From NCBI GenBank assembly GCA_023014365.1, contig JAEBUN010000019.1, positions 744,001 to 808,000 of the forward strand: a stretch of DNA of 64,000 nucleotides. Reading direction: 5' to 3'. The translations under genes were made by a program, and so were the position numbers. The notes below the pieces were generated by a model, which saw nothing but the letters and a program-made list of their open reading frames with translations, was not told where the DNA came from and made no database searches. This DNA is from Lepiota brunneoincarnata (Eukaryota; Basidiomycota; Agaricomycetes; Agaricales; Agaricaceae). Within the stretch, counting starts at the first letter, position 1, and each line of letters begins with the position of its first letter. Below are positions 10,551-23,783 of the stretch, piece after piece.

Positions 10551-13435
10551 TTATCCGCAGTATTCAAAATTAGGGCACCCGATAACTGTGCCGAACTCTG
10601 TCCGACGGGGAATAAATATTAAAACCACGTGTGTGCTGCGACATACAAAGAGGGACTTACTGCCACCGTCAACGCCAACGACTGCCAACAATGCCTGGAA
10701 AACACCGCCGAGGCCCTCACCGGCCAAAAGACCAGCAGCAATAGCGAACATGTACATGTCGTAATTGGCGGGATTACGCCTATGCCAGAAGTAACAGAAT
10801 GTTGAACCGATGGCCATGGCAGTGGGGTAATAGGTCTGGGGAACGACGAAGGCAAGACCGATGGCGTTCCAGTTGGGGACCCAGTGGTGGTATCTTTTGG
10901 GGACCCAGAAGTGCTTGATTGCAACCGTGAGAACACTGGCAATACCAAGTCCGATAGCAGTAAAACCGGAGGTCTTGGGGATGGCTAAATAAAAAAAAGC
11001 TGTCAAATAAACTGGGAGTCTCGGTGTCAAGGGAATACTCACGGAGACGCGGCCTAGGTGACCGCAATAGCGACAGGCGGCCCAAGCAGAGACAGAGGGC
11101 GCACTATATGTGCACTTACCAGACTCTGGCGGGTTGCTGACTCTGGTGTTAGCCGATATTTCTAGTGAACAGTAGATCGTGGACCCACATGATACAGGGA
11201 GATGCCTTCGTGAAGAGGATGAAGAGACCGCAAGTCAGGAACACAGCAACAACGGAGCCGCAGAGCTGAGCAATAAACTGGTTGCGGGGCTTAGCACGAA
11301 GGAGGTAACCGGTCTTTAAATCACCGGTCATATCCGCGGCCTGGCCGGAGGAACCGGCGGCGACAACACCAGCAGTCAAGTTGAGAGTCTGAGCAGACCT
11401 GAGATCAAGACCAGTAGCCTTGGTGATGCCACCGAAGATAAGCTGGGAGGCCTTGGCGACGGTAGAAACAGGGTTAACGTCGGTATAACCAGTGGACTGG
11501 ACGGCGATGAAGGAGAAGAGGAACCCAAGGATGAGGGAGAGGATAGCTTCGCCAACATTCATATTGAATTGAGTGGCAAGGATAGCACAGCACATGACCG
11601 TGCTGGCAGCAAGACCACTGGTCCACCATAAAGTCGGAATGCGGTCTTCCATCGGAGTCTATAAGACAAAACAGTGAGGCGTGAACTATGGTGCAATCAA
11701 AATCTCGCGTTACCTGATCCTCATCTTCTGGGTTGAGCTCGCGGTCTCCACGGCGGAACCAGTTCTTAGGGTTGAAATTATTGGCCTTTAGTTGGAAAAG
11801 GAGAGGAGACATGGTGAGGAAAACATCAGCGAAGGAGTAGAGCATCATGATCAGAACACCAGGCCAAAGCAACCAGTAACGAGGAGATGGGCGATTGACG
11901 TATTGATCGGGATCAGTGAAAGAAAGGCCGACGTAAGAAACAAGAGGATAGTCATCGCTAGCGGAGATGCCGAATGCAAGACCGTTCTTCACAAGTGCAG
12001 GAGAAACTGGTTTTCTATGCTGAGAAAACTAGTAGCTGGAAGAAGGTAACTTCACTCACTGATGCCCCAAGCAAGGACAGCACCACCGACTGCGTGCATG
12101 TCATGAGATTCATGATGTTGAGAGTGAAGGGGAAAAGTCACATACAGAAACTCCAGCTGGCGTTAAGACCGCTAAGCATACCAGCACCAAAGAAGGCGGG
12201 CGTAAATTCGAGAATCCAGCCGTAGTTCTCAAGGGCGATGAATACTAGTAAAGCCCAGACGGTAAAGTGTCCAGCCAATATGCCAGTCATATATCTTATC
12301 CATGAATAAGAACGTTGCTCGAGCGAGAAGAACGTTGGCGAACTCACAATCCCAGGAGCATAACCAGTCATGACCTTGTAGACAAAGACGGCGAGGAACG
12401 AATAAAGTAAGGCTAGTGATTTTTTCCTGGCAGCGATGGCACCGGTCCTACTGTTGTGCAGAGAACGAATGGTGTATGCCTATGCGCAATCAGTTTAGTT
12501 CAATGGGAGATAGCGAGGTATTCGATGCTTACGGTTGCGGCAGGGGTGGGGAAGGTAAGCTTCTGGTGCACGATATAATATCTACGGAGGGGTATGACGA
12601 AGAAAACACCAAAGAAGCCGGCGCAGACGGTGAGGGCAATGAGCTTGCCAATATCCTTCTCGGGGAGATCGGACAAGAGGTTCATGCGATACATAGCCGG
12701 AATTGCAGAGACAAAGAGGATACCCAAACCTCCAGATGCTATCAAAATTTGTGAGTTGCTCCCCCGTGGCTGAATATTATTTGCGGTATTTACCAGTTGC
12801 AGCACTGAATAACAATAGTCAGCATGGTTATAAATATAATAAAAAAATAGGGGAATTACACTACCTTTGAACAGTACAGTTTTCCTTAGGCCCAAAAGAA
12901 CCGCCAAAGAGACGGCCCAAAAGGCCAGATTCAGGAAGTAACTTGGAGATGGGTTTGAGGATAGCAAAACCGAAAATGGCCTAAGCAAGACAGTTATATC
13001 TAGGATAGTGAGCTCCAACCAGGAAACGACTTACACCGAACAGTTGTGGACCGAATGTGAAGCCGGTCTTCAAACCGAGATAAATGTTGGATGCACCAAC
13101 TAGGTAAATTGTCAGGGCTTATGGGCGCTAAAATGAATTCATTTCATGGCATACCGACTGCGCCGAGAGCACACCCAACAAAGATGGCTCTGAAGGTGAG
13201 TTGGTGAGTCTCCTCTGGAATACTGGGGTCAATGGGAAAGGGTTTTGAACTACCAACGGGTCAAAAATAGGAGGAAAGCGTGAAGCAAGGGTACATACAC
13301 ATCATGGTCGTCGTAGCTCTCCTCTAAAACGTGATGAAGCCCCTCCTCTGAAGCGATCTTTTCCTTCTCCTTCGTAGAGGAGCCATCCACCGAGGCGTTG
13401 GTGCGATACCTGAGCTCGTCGACGGTGTCAGTCAT
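10551..13435 (-). CDS. OPT-family oligopeptide transporter
   Basis: Polytopic plasma-membrane or organelle transporter importing small peptides or metal chelates with protons. The start at 13435 gives a cytosolic acidic N-terminus MTDTVDELRYR. Following exons contain many hydrophobic helices and OPT-type segments: GLKTGFTFGPQLFGAIFGF, ASGGLGILFVSAIPAMYR, KLTFPTPAAT, FGISASDDYPLVSYVGLSF, QTLNLTAG...SGQAADMTGDLKTGYLL, and the C-terminal AGLLAGEGLGGV with GCPNFEYCG. About ten short introns. The last intron joins GGK to FGTVIGC. I found no frameshift. An upstream in-frame Met at 13498 exists, but MTDT at 13435 looks like the better start. Confidence 0.92.
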
Positions 13436-16400
13436 TGTCGCTGGAGATTGTCGCCTAAGACTGCCGGTGCTGAGGCACAAGGGAGCTTGCTTCCGCACGG
13501 GGAACGGGGTGGTAACGGAAAAGGAGGAGAAGACTTCCCGCTAGCCTTTTGTAGTTGTACAGCTGAAGAAGAATGATGAATCCGGGGGGAGCAGGAATCA
13601 CAAAGGGGGAATTCAGTTGCCAGGATGCATCGTATGGCAGACGGTCAATGTGGTTCTTGAGCCCCATTCACGTGGGCAGGAACTATCAATTCCAGCTCGC
13701 TAGAGAGATCCCTCCGATTCTGTATGAGCCAGTGAAAATCGGCGACACGCTCCATGCAGCGTTTGTGCGGAGATGTATATAACCACAATGTGTGACCGTG
13801 TGAAACACTTGATATTCCGAACTTTGAATCTCCGTTTCTCAAGTTCCATTGTCCCAACGCTTGATTTTTGCGACTTTCAAGGCAAGGCAAAGCAACAGCT
13901 TGTTCCACCACAGACCAATCAACGCTCTTCCGTGGCTTCCCGATTTACCGGACTTCACAACTCAAACGCTATTTTTATGTGAACTTTCCCACTCTGGAGC
14001 ATAAATGGGCTTCTGAACGAATCGCATTGTTCCAGTGACTCCAATAAAAGATTTATTCTTAATCCCATATGCAAGGGACGAACCTTGGTTCCTCGTGGTG
14101 CACAATTGCCAAGCGATTTCAATGTGGTGATCAATCACAACGTTGCTAGCTGAATGGGCCTAAATCTCCTAGGTCACATGGATTCTGTGTCACTCGACAG
14201 CGCGACGAAGGTTGGTATACTCATTCACCTGTTGCTAGATCTTGATGATCATGGACTGTAAATTTGTGGACCTACTGACTGTGGCCCCCGTTCCTGCTCG
14301 CGTCCTTGTCTACGATATGCTGCTCGTCACACGGATCATGGGTCCCGAGGTTACGAACTCAACTTTGACCTCTTGGCACCACACCCTAGCAAAAAATAGC
14401 ACAATTGGTGACAATTTTAATTCTTCTTTTCAGCTTTGGGCGAAGCTCCAATCCAAAACTTATCGCACAGCCCAAGTAGAAGCCCCGTTCCCTAATTCTT
14501 ATCGGCTTTCGGATCGATATCATGGGCACAGATCCGGCGGACGCTACTCCGCTTGCTTGTACCCGATCGAAGAGAGAAATGTGGGCATTAACGACAAGCC
14601 TTGCCGTAATAATATACACCTTCAATTCAATCTCCCTTATCTCCCTGCTCAAGGTGAGCGGGATTATCCGCATCTTGTCCATTTAAAATGAAGATGATAA
14701 ACAGCTCCCGCCACAGGAGAGAGAATCACGAGGACTGGCTGCACGGGTACTCTTTGGCACCTCCGCTGTCCACGTAATACTCTTGTCTTCGTATCACGAA
14801 ACAGCACAGAACTCATGCGGTGGGCGCATCTGGGCGCATCTAGCGTAGCACATGGACATATTCAGGGACGAGACCTATTCAAAGAACCTACCCTTTTAGA
14901 CACGACTGACTGGCAAGCAGATGGCATATTTGTTATATTTGTAATAGATACCCCGGTGATGTCAACCCCGATAGCGAAAACATTATTAAGTCCATTCAGT
15001 TCGTGGGTGAATTGGTGATCCGCGCAAACTCCCTACAACTTACCCGGATATCGATTCTAGGATTTACAGGGGGGCAATTAGCGATACTTTGAGTTGAAGA
15101 TGTCCAAAGAATCCGGCACTAGTCTTATCACAACTCTTGTCAGAATGCACAAGAGAATACGTTGGGGGCAGGTCGTGATCAAAGACAGGGGCTTCTTTAA
15201 ATAGCCAGACCCATACGTTGATCTCGGGTTCTCTTCTCACCCAGCCCTTTGACAATTTCAGACCATCATCTGTCAACTCTGTCAACATCGTCAGTGGTGT
15301 ATTTTTGCTGCCCCGCTCTACATTCCCCGCATTCCGAGGAAAGTAAAATTTGTTATTTTTACCTCTGGCATTATGTAGCGCCGAGAACGTCGGTGTTGAG
15401 AGGAAATAACACCAACACAAAGAGGGGAACCGCACTCAACAGTATTATTCTCAGGTGTAATTTTCTCAGGTGGTTGCTAAGTTTGTCACGATTCCATTCA
15501 GCACTATTCTTAATTGCTCAACATACAATAGAGTCCGCTGCAACCTCAAAGGCTATATAGCTAATCGAGGTGTGAACTATTCTGTAACCAGGTGGTTACA
15601 AGTGAGTCAATTTACATCAGTCTGAACGGTACGTGGATTGTACGATGCAAAAGAACTACTGTGACATGTGTGATAGCCAACAGGTATCTAGGTAATTAAG
15701 GACAAATACTTGTTACACTTTCCCACCCGCAGTCTTAAGATCATGAGATGTACAAGAGCCACTCGCGAACGCCTGGTTACAATCGAATGGCCACTTTCTC
15801 ATATAGCCTTCCGTGACTGACGAGCTTTCCGCCTGTATTAGCTTTTGCATTTGCACGTCCCAACTGTACGCTCGACCATTTGGAAATTGGAAGGAGCGTC
15901 TATGAAACTCCAGTCGCTGCGTCCGGCAAGCCTTCCCACCTCGGATCTTAGTATGCTTTTAGTAATTATGCAGCATACTGCAGTGGCACATCTAGCTGCT
16001 AGCGACACAGATAGTCGCAATCTAAGATCTCACTGACTATGGTTCAATTATTCATACAACTTGCAGCTGACATCAGGACGACTCCATGGAACCCGGTAGT
16101 TGTTCCAATGTTTTAGCGTCGACATAGGTCCGTAAACTTCAGCTCGGAGACCCCATCAAAAAACATTCGGCAAGCTCCGGTAGAACATCCTGCAGGGGAG
16201 CGAGGGGGCAGAGGCAACATCTGAAATGGTTGTCGCGTGTCTCTTCAACATACGGACACAAGTTGAGGCGCTGACCCGGATTCATGGCCCCGCTCCAAAG
16301 TAATGCCGGCAATCCATATCCCCTATAGTCCAGGTGCCGATGACTTCTCTGGTGGCACCACTGACAAGATCACAGCCATACACACTAGGACGCAAGTGTT

Positions 16401-17319
16401 GTGCCGACTTACGGCGAGATCCTTAGAAAGGTTCCTTGCCTCTGGCACAACCTACAGACTTGGTAGGATTACCCTTTTATGCCACACCGGCACCTCTTGG
16501 ACACAACATGTTGGTTGATGGCCCACAGGACCGCATGCTACTGGCAGTGGGTTTCAAGTTTCTCCTTTGAGCAGCTTCCTCCCCGAACCGGTTTATTACT
16601 CTCCACAGGTGCCCACGCTCTTCCAAGGTGTTTTACGCATTCAAGACGGAGGACGAGCGAGGGCAATTCCAAACGACAGATCTGGATGCAGTGAAAATTC
16701 CGAAGGCTTTGATCAGCCCACCTGGCACCTATGTATGCGCCTTGGACTTTCCCTCGTTCTTCGGGAATGTTTCTGGAGCTTCTGGAAGCTGGGTCCGAAT
16801 CTCGGAATCAAGTTGACTTTTGATGTCGGGTGCCTGGAGATTAACTTCTCTATTGTTCGGGGATAATATGTCGCGGGGACTCTGGAGTGAGAAGAGAATT
16901 GACACAGCGCCGGCAAAATGATCACAAGGTTCTTCTCCACACATAAAAAAAAAAAAACAGAAATAGGTATGCTATTTTCCGGAAGTGTAATGGTGAGAGC
17001 TAATCGAGTGTTGCCTGGCTTGCTATCATTTCACGGTCTGGTTTCTATTTACTGTGTATCTAGCCTTTCACCGGGATTGTTGACGTGCTGGAGCGGCCAA
17101 ACTCAAGGCCTCACCGGTCATCCCGAGCATTTATGCACCCTGTAATGTACAGTTATGGCTGACGCTGTCTCTCTCGTTATCCACGTTATACCGATATTCT
17201 GGTTCATCCTCTCAATAGCCAGCTCAAGAACGGTTGCTCGATCACCTCATGTAAACTTGCCAAAGAAAACAAAAATGAGAAAAAAGACAGGTGATGCGAA
17301 GCCAGGCATATCAAGCCAT
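13436..17319. other. Gene-poor stretch of 3.9 kb
   Basis: No gene I can identify. Short open frames occur on both strands (for example 14242-14691 + and 15064-15435 -) without domain motifs. At 16567-16813 two overlapping plus-strand frames look somewhat protein-like (PEPVYYSPQVPTLFQG, then ALISPPGTYVCALDFP), possibly parts of one spliced or broken gene; I do not recognise it. An A-run of about 13 lies near 16946. No transposon ends or terminal repeats were seen. Confidence 0.4.
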
Positions 17320-18113
17320 CTAGGTACCAGCCATACCTATAACTCCGACATGATCACGAATCTTCGCAATTTCACTCGCAGTCAACCCCCCCTTACTCGC
17401 CCGCAAAAAGTCCTCCCAAGCCTGTAATGCATCGCCTTCCATAGTGAACTCGTGCCTGCAACCACCACCCCGCATCAATCCCCATGCTTCAGTAAGGTAC
17501 CGAATGAATCGCACCTTAAAAACATCAACAATTTCTCCCAGAATTCCGGACTGGCCACAGTGTGGTGATACGTCGATAAACTCTCCACAGACATTTGGTC
17601 GGCCGCCGAATCCAACGTCAACAAAATATCCTTCTCCGGCGCACCACGAAGCGCATCCGAGGATGGGCTAGGACTAAGCACGATCGATGGAGTACGTGAG
17701 TGCCTCGCGCCTTTGGCGCCCACTCCCGGCTTGTTCCCGGAGATCGATTGCCCGCTATCAGGATGTTCTACAGAGAGATTTGAGCTCGTCATCATGGGTG
17801 ATGCGCCTAGTGAGGAGGGCGATGGTGGAGTTTCTTTCGGTCTACTTGGATCCCAATTAATTCCGGGTTTGACCATCAAGTTGACGGTGTCGCCTTGTTG
17901 GATGTTGTACTCCTTTAGGAGCTTACCGTCTGCGAGTGCCTTGCCTTTGACAAGTAACCTTTGAGCGTCAGCAGGCGGAGCAGTGGGATGGGATGTGGCG
18001 AGTTGGGATTTGATAGTGGCGATGGTGTCGGTTGGGGAGACAGTCAAGTTGTATGATGCGGGAGGCTTAAGGGATTTAAATGTCAGTGCGATCTGGGATG
18101 GGGCTGTGCGCAA
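17320..18113 (-). CDS. Ubiquitin-like domain protein with conserved C-terminal helical tail
   Basis: The N-terminal about 85 residues form a ubiquitin-like fold: LTFKSLKPPASYNLTV, then TIATIKSQLA, QRLLVKGKALADGK and GDTVNLMVKPG. A Ser/Pro-rich linker (about 90-150) follows, then a C-terminal region with SPEFWEKLLMFL. A 59-nt intron (17456-17514) joins FLR to HEF, and the second exon ends DALQAWEDFLRAS...IRDHVGVIGMAGT. The intron restores a clean frame. There is no C-terminal Gly-Gly, so this is a domain protein and not a conjugated modifier. The layout recalls Get5/UBL4-type proteins of tail-anchored protein insertion, but that assignment is weak. Confidence 0.8.
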
Positions 18114-18712
18114 CGCGGATTAGGTGGGATGCATGGGTATGGCCGAGATCGTATCAAGGTTGTATGGAAATGTTGTAGCCGTGTTAAGATGCGTGTAATC
18201 GAGTTCAATGGTTGCATAGAGAAGTAGAGTGACCATTGACGTCAAAGTAGAGGTAACCATTAGCCGCCCTGCGCATTTGATCGTACAAATGCATTGAAAG
18301 CTCACCAGCAGCAGCCGATCCTGAGCTCTCAGCATGAGGTCTTTCCGGCGGTGGCGGTAGCTGGATCTATTATCCGGCCAATGATCGGGAGGCACGTTGA
18401 TAACTTGCGTTCACCACGGGGTAAGAGAAACGAATAGACGTACAGGAAAGATAGGGATCCGTTTCAGCGAGTCCTGGGGGGGTTGCTGATAGTCGTTGCC
18501 GTATGTGATTGGCTGTGTTGATAACGTATTCAAAAAAGCTCTTGCAAACGCGAGTTCGCCCTGTTCCGCCATTCTGATGAACCTCTCCAGGCAACAATGT
18601 CGACGATAACTGAGATTATTGCACACGTGACATGGCGTTATCCATCGTCACACAATCACGCAACCGTCGGTGACAAGAGGCGACCAGTTGAAAGTGCAAC
18701 AAATAATAATCA
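18114..18712. other. Divergent promoter region, nothing else recognised
   Basis: Lies between the start of the minus-strand ubiquitin-like gene and the start of NDUFS5. Short open frames only. Confidence 0.5.
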
Positions 18713-19289
18713 ATGGCAGTGAGTCTCTACTTGGTTACTGAAAACACGATATCTCATCATACATTCTAGTCAGGCTTTGGCTTTACAGGAGGTGAGTCCA
18801 CCTTCCGACCACCCATCCGTCACATCAGGCTTCCGAAATCGCCCTACGCGGTGCTAACTGGCCAGCTCGGAATTTCTAGGACGCTCACGGTGTTTCGCCT
18901 ACTGGCAGGATTTTTCAAAAGTACGTGGAGACAACCTGACGGTCATACTTGTCATATACTTATCTGCTTGAACAGTGCTATGCCGGTACTAATGACCCCA
19001 AGACCTGCTCGCCCCAATTAATAGACTACTTTGAGTGCCTGCACCACCCCAAGGAGGTTCGTCATTTTCCCTTCGCCTGCGTTTTCGTGTTCTGAACTGA
19101 GTATCATACCCTTCTTTCCAGCTCGCGCGCGCCAAAACGGTTGAACAGGAATTCCTCCGTCAGGCCCAAGCTGTCGCAAAAGAGGGCCGCAAAGCCGCCG
19201 ATGTACTCGCAGATGGCGCAATTGTCGGTCTTGGGATCATTCAACAATCACAGGAGGGGAAGGGAGAGAAGGGAGGGAAGCAGTCATGA
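18713..19289 (+). CDS. NDUFS5: NADH:ubiquinone oxidoreductase 15 kDa subunit (twin CX9C)
   Basis: Accessory subunit of mitochondrial complex I, imported into the intermembrane space by the disulfide relay. Five exons (18713-18718, 18770-18791, 18880-18920, 18976-19056, 19122-19289) give exactly 105 residues with no frameshift. Both cysteine pairs are visible: RCFAYWQDFSKC and TCSPQLIDYFEC, each with nine residues between the Cys. The segments YWQDF and ECLHHPKE are typical of NDUFS5. The C-terminal half is helical and Ala/Lys/Glu-rich. The first exon codes for only two amino acids (ATG GCA), so an annotation pipeline could easily miss the start. Another CHCH family is possible but less likely. 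Confidence 0.88.
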
Positions 19290-19869
19290 AACACTCGCAG
19301 AGATTGAGTTGATGTTATTGGAGGAATAAGCGGCGATTGATATCGTCGAAGTTGCTAGGGCGTTGACATCTACCTCTTTCCCTGCTCTTTCTGCTTGTGG
19401 TCCATATCACTCTCACCCCTGCCAACGAAATAAACCTTCTAGACTTTTGAATATGCCCAACGCCTCAAGCTTCATCAGCCAACCAACGACATGATTATTT
19501 CGGAGACAAGATCTCCTCAGAATTCTACTCATGCTTCCCTGACAAGAGCTGTCTTCCGGACACAAGGTACCTTGATGTTCGCCCCTCTTCCTTGTGGACC
19601 CGTGAGATGCCTCCGGATAAGGGGTTAGGGATTTGTGACTAGGCCGGAGGTTCATTCCACTCTAGAGCCCATAATTTCCTGAGATTGTGCACTGTCGAGA
19701 ATATCAATGATCGAGAGGGGCTACATGCTACATAATTTATAAAAAATCTGTAAGGAATTAACTAAAGCTACAGGGAAGAGACACGTCTGATAACTGCGTA
19801 GTGTTGCTGGGACGAAATAGACGAAAATATCGTGCTGGGGGAAGTCAAGCGAAAACGCTGGATGTGATA
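19290..19869. other. Convergent 3' region
   Basis: Between the ends of NDUFS5 (+) and the membrane-protein gene (-). Probably holds both 3' UTRs. No gene or repeat seen. Confidence 0.5.
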
Positions 19870-20952
19870 CTAATGCATATGTCCATGGGCCACAACTTCT
19901 TGTGTCTTGATGACCGGGACTTGCCAGGGAAGCTGCGCAACACCAATCTCGTATCCCGATGTGTGACTCCTCCTTGACGCCGAACACGGGGATGAAGCGC
20001 GCGGCGAGGGCATCTCAATCATCACAACCACCTGTAACATCTCCTCCTGCTTCGCTTCATCCCTGTTTTCGCCAGATTTTTGAATGTACCCAGAGTTTTG
20101 TGTACCGTGTTCCACATCGTAGCCATTGTATTCTGTCTGACCTCGCTCTCTGCGGCGCGACGACCCAAGCCACGAGGTTGGCACCAGGTAATGAAAGATG
20201 CCATGCGATGGTACGGACCGTTCCTGTTGACGGCGCGTGTCCTCCTCCCCTCCGCGTGGTGTTATAAGATCATTAGGATTCTGAACATATGGCAATTCTT
20301 GAGTGAGAGCAGAGCTTTGTGATGTAGAGGAAGTTGAATGTGTTCGGGGAACAGAGGATAGAGTCGTCATTGCGGGCGTGGTGATGTTATTCCTTCTTTC
20401 ATAGGGACCCGTAGGGTTTCGCGCGCGATCCGTGCTGAGAGGGCCTGCGTCACTCACTTGCTTTGAATTAAGTTCGTTATCGGGAGGAATAATTATCGCA
20501 GCCAAAGGCTAGAAACCACGAGCCACAGCAAGAACAGAGGGGAGCGAAACATTTATCAAAACTGGCCCCCACTCAGAACATATCAGGAAAGCACTCACAG
20601 TCATGTCCTTCCATAATGATCCATCCTCCGCCCTGGCCCAACTTTTCTCCATCAGGAGGGGCGGATTATAGCCCACGTCGCCTCCTTCCATCCTCTCTGC
20701 CCATGGCTCCAGGTTCCATTCGAACCTGGCTCTGCGCTGCGCTGCGAACCTCCTCCTTGACAAGATGCCACAACCAGCAAAAGTGAAGAGCAGAACGACG
20801 AAGGTAATGAGAAAGCCAAAGAAATAGCTAGCTCCACGCTGCATCCCCCCACTGCTGTTGTCGCTATCTCGTGTTGCGCTGCTGGGTCCGGGGAACGTGC
20901 CAGAGAACGTGAACGTAGTGGACATGATAGGCCTGAGTGAATGATTATTCAT
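19870..20952 (-). CDS. Single-pass membrane protein of a basidiomycete family (copy A)
   Basis: Function unknown. Exon 1 (20952-20599) codes a Ser/Thr/Pro-rich N-terminus without an obvious signal peptide, one transmembrane helix (SYFFGFLITFVVLLFTFAG, about residues 42-61), a basic stop-transfer SRRRFAAQRR, and a region ending DGSLWKDM. Exon 2 (20508-19870) starts PLAAIIIPP and ends with VVVMIEMPSPRAS and a short C-terminus EIGVAQLP. The 993 coding bases give 330 residues. The same order (Trp, intron, PLA, then IEMPSP, then a Gly-Val ending) occurs in the gene at 47187-48355, so these two are paralogues. A second Met at 20925 could be the true start. Confidence 0.72.
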
Positions 20953-21708
20953 TCCAATCTTTTACTCGTCCTCCGACACAGGTCACATGACGTCATTCGG
21001 CGCTATCTGAGTCGCTCCGCCCGGAATCTAATCTACTCGGCTCTGCTCTCCCTACCACGACACCACTCTCTGCTGCGGTTTCATGGTAGCCCATAGCTGC
21101 ACATAGGCACGCCAAGCTGGCCCCAATCACCGACTTGCATGAATGTTTGAGGTGTTTTTTCCCTAGGAGCGGTAGCTTACGGATAAGTGTCGTCATCTGG
21201 GGCGTTGACTAACCATATTCATTTCTGCTGGGCACTGGTGCAAACAAAAGACATTGACCTTGGCGTCCAAAAGCGGGATCGAAGCTTGCCTCCGAATTAA
21301 CCCTAAGTCCGCGCCTAAACTCGCCTGCCAGAATAGGCCGCCCTAGCGACTGAAGGTGCTGAACAGGAGCTGCTGGCCCCTTTCCAATGCTACTCGACCC
21401 CCAGTAATGAAACTAAAAACAGGTAAGAGGTCTATGTCTATCTCCTCTCTCCACCCTTTTATGCAGTAGTTTTGAGGTATACGTCTCAGAGATCACCCGG
21501 CCGAGCAATAAGAGCGGGGGAGAGCCAGGTATCACGAATTGGATCAAGTCAGCTGGCACCGAACTTCTCTGTTTTCTGCTGCGGTGATCGTAAGAAGGGC
21601 TCCTATTTATCGTACGGTTTCAGTTACAGGAAATCGAAGCTTAGAAATACACATGTCTCTTTATTTCGCTCAACTTGCTATCCCAAACAGCGGAAAAGGT
21701 TGAGCCAG
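20953..21708. other. Intergenic before P450-3
   Basis: Promoter of the membrane protein and 3' flank of P450-3. No gene recognised. Confidence 0.5.
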
Positions 21709-23783
21709 TCATGATAATGAGCGGATCAATCTCGCTGCTGCCCCCGAGCGCGGTTTGATAGAACATTTAAATGGGATGGGTTGCCTTTCAGGAGATGTCA
21801 ATGCTCGACAGTATCCGAGTCACACGTTTACATACACTTACCTTGCGATACCAGTAGTATACTCGCATGTAGGTTCAATCACACTTCCGTCGGTATCTAC
21901 TGCTTTCGCAACGTCGAACAACGAAAGAACGGAAGCAGCGACATGGAACATCGCCGATTCTGCGACATGCCGTCCCGCGCACACCCTATTCACAGGAACC
22001 AAACATGAAGTTGCCAAAAAAGAGGGAATTAGGGAGTCTGCTCACCTCCTCCCGAACCCAAAATTGGTGTCCGAAGGATCCCTGCCTGGAACATGCAGCT
22101 TTCCATCCTTGAGGAACCGTTCTGGTTTGACCTTTTCTGGCTCAGGGAATTCTGCCGGGTCGTAGCACAATGCCCTAGGGTATGCGTACATCAGTCAGTG
22201 GCTGCCCAACCATGAGAAAAGTGACAGCGCCGCCTCACCAGACATTGGGTATCACGACGGAGTTTGCAGGAATATGATACCCCTTATACACATCATCGCG
22301 GAGTACCGCGTGATAAATCCCTAATGGAAAGACTGGCTGCCATCTACACTCTCCTTCGTAAACCACAAATATATTGAACGGCACGTCCCTGACGCACCTT
22401 AGGATTTCCTTCAACAGTGCATTAAGATAAGGCATGGATTCCATATCACTACGGTTTGGCAATCGCCCCCCGAGCACTTGATCCGCCTCCACTCGTGCTT
22501 TGTTGTACACTTCGGGGAAGCAAACAATAGCAAGGAAAAAAGTCGTGATGGCGCAAACAGTAGTGTCAGCTCCAGCTGCAAAGTAAATTTCAGTCATGAT
22601 AAGGCTCATGAGGGGAAGAGCGGGGCCGAACGTACCGATAAAAACTTGTCCGGCTGTGTCCTTTACGAGCTGTTGTTCGCTTGGAGTGAGGCGACCATCG
22701 TTGAAGTCCTGTTGACAACGTGATACGAAGCTATCTGTCGAGGTTCCATCCTCCTACAATCTGCATATAGCCCCCAGAAGGCCTCCCTAGAAGAGGGGGA
22801 GACGTACAATTGCAGTGAGGGCGGCATTATAGGGCAGGTTCAAGAAGTCAAGCATCTCACGCCGCAACTCCTTGACTTTGTCCTTCCAACCTGTCCCTGG
22901 AAATCCTTCAGGGATGTGGCGAAGGAAGTAAAAAGCCTCTGCAAGGAAGGTTCCAGGGTTCAAAGAATTGGAGAGCCCGACGATCATGTGTTCCGCCTGC
23001 TGTACATAAGGATCGTGCGTGGGCTTGACTTCGATGCCGTATGTCATGGATATGGTAATGGCACCGACCATACTGCAGCGGTGCATGTGAGAGATACTGG
23101 CCATGTCCCAGACTGCATGACTCACTGCCTGATATGCGCAATGAAGTTCTCGGGTTCATCGAGCAAGAGATTGAGGAATATGTGAAGCTTCTCCGTTTCG
23201 TGTGAGCTGTGGAGAGATGTGTCGGAGGGATGAATGTATCTCAGGAAGAGACGTCTCCTCTCCTTCCAAAGGTCATTGTATGGCGTCAAGACCATGAGCC
23301 AGTCCCATCCAACCCTACAATAATTATGGTCGATCAGTTGTAGGGTCAAACTGGCGCTTACAATTCAAATATGACTCTCGATATCGCCCTAAAGAGCTGG
23401 GGTTATCGGGGCACGGGAGCAACGGGTTCGGCAAGCCCTACCGACTGGAATAAATCGCCGACCGCTTCTCCAAAAGCTCATCCACGGCTTCCCCTGACTG
23501 CAGGACGACTATTGAATTGCCAGCGGCCTCGACATGGAGAATGTCGGTATCTAGAATACGACTAAAGCCAATGGGAGCATGGTATGACAAGACACGTACC
23601 GTAGTCTTTGGCCCACTTGGAGAATGTGTACCACTGGGACTCTGCGGGTAGATCGAGAAGGTTTTTGATCAAGGGAAGCTTTCTTGGCCCGGGTGGTAGT
23701 GGGAGCTGGGAACGCTTGGGTAATCGCAGCCAATAGACCACGACGGTCAGGAACCCAAGAGCAATGTAAGATCCATAGCCCAT
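21709..23783 (-). CDS. Cytochrome P450 copy 3 (P450-3), intact
   Basis: The only member of the array that reads through without a shift. It starts at 23783 (MGYGSYIAL) with a hydrophobic anchor, the proline hinge PLPPGPRKLP, the substrate-recognition stretch EAAGNSIVVLQSGEAVDELL, GWDWLMVLTPYNDLWKERRR (helix C), AGADTT (I helix), KEILR (ExxR), PERF and the haem loop FGFGRR/VCAGRH. The C-terminus ends PFKCSIKPRS...SLS. Intron sites match those of the other copies. It lies on the opposite strand from them, about 16 kb from P450-2 and 4.5 kb from P450-4. Basidiomycete relatives are annotated as O-methylsterigmatocystin oxidoreductase-like, which says little about the real substrate. Confidence 0.93.

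Noticed and set aside
17456..17514. Apparent frameshift at the end of the ubiquitin-like gene
   Set aside because: A standard 59-nt GT-AG intron joins the two parts cleanly.
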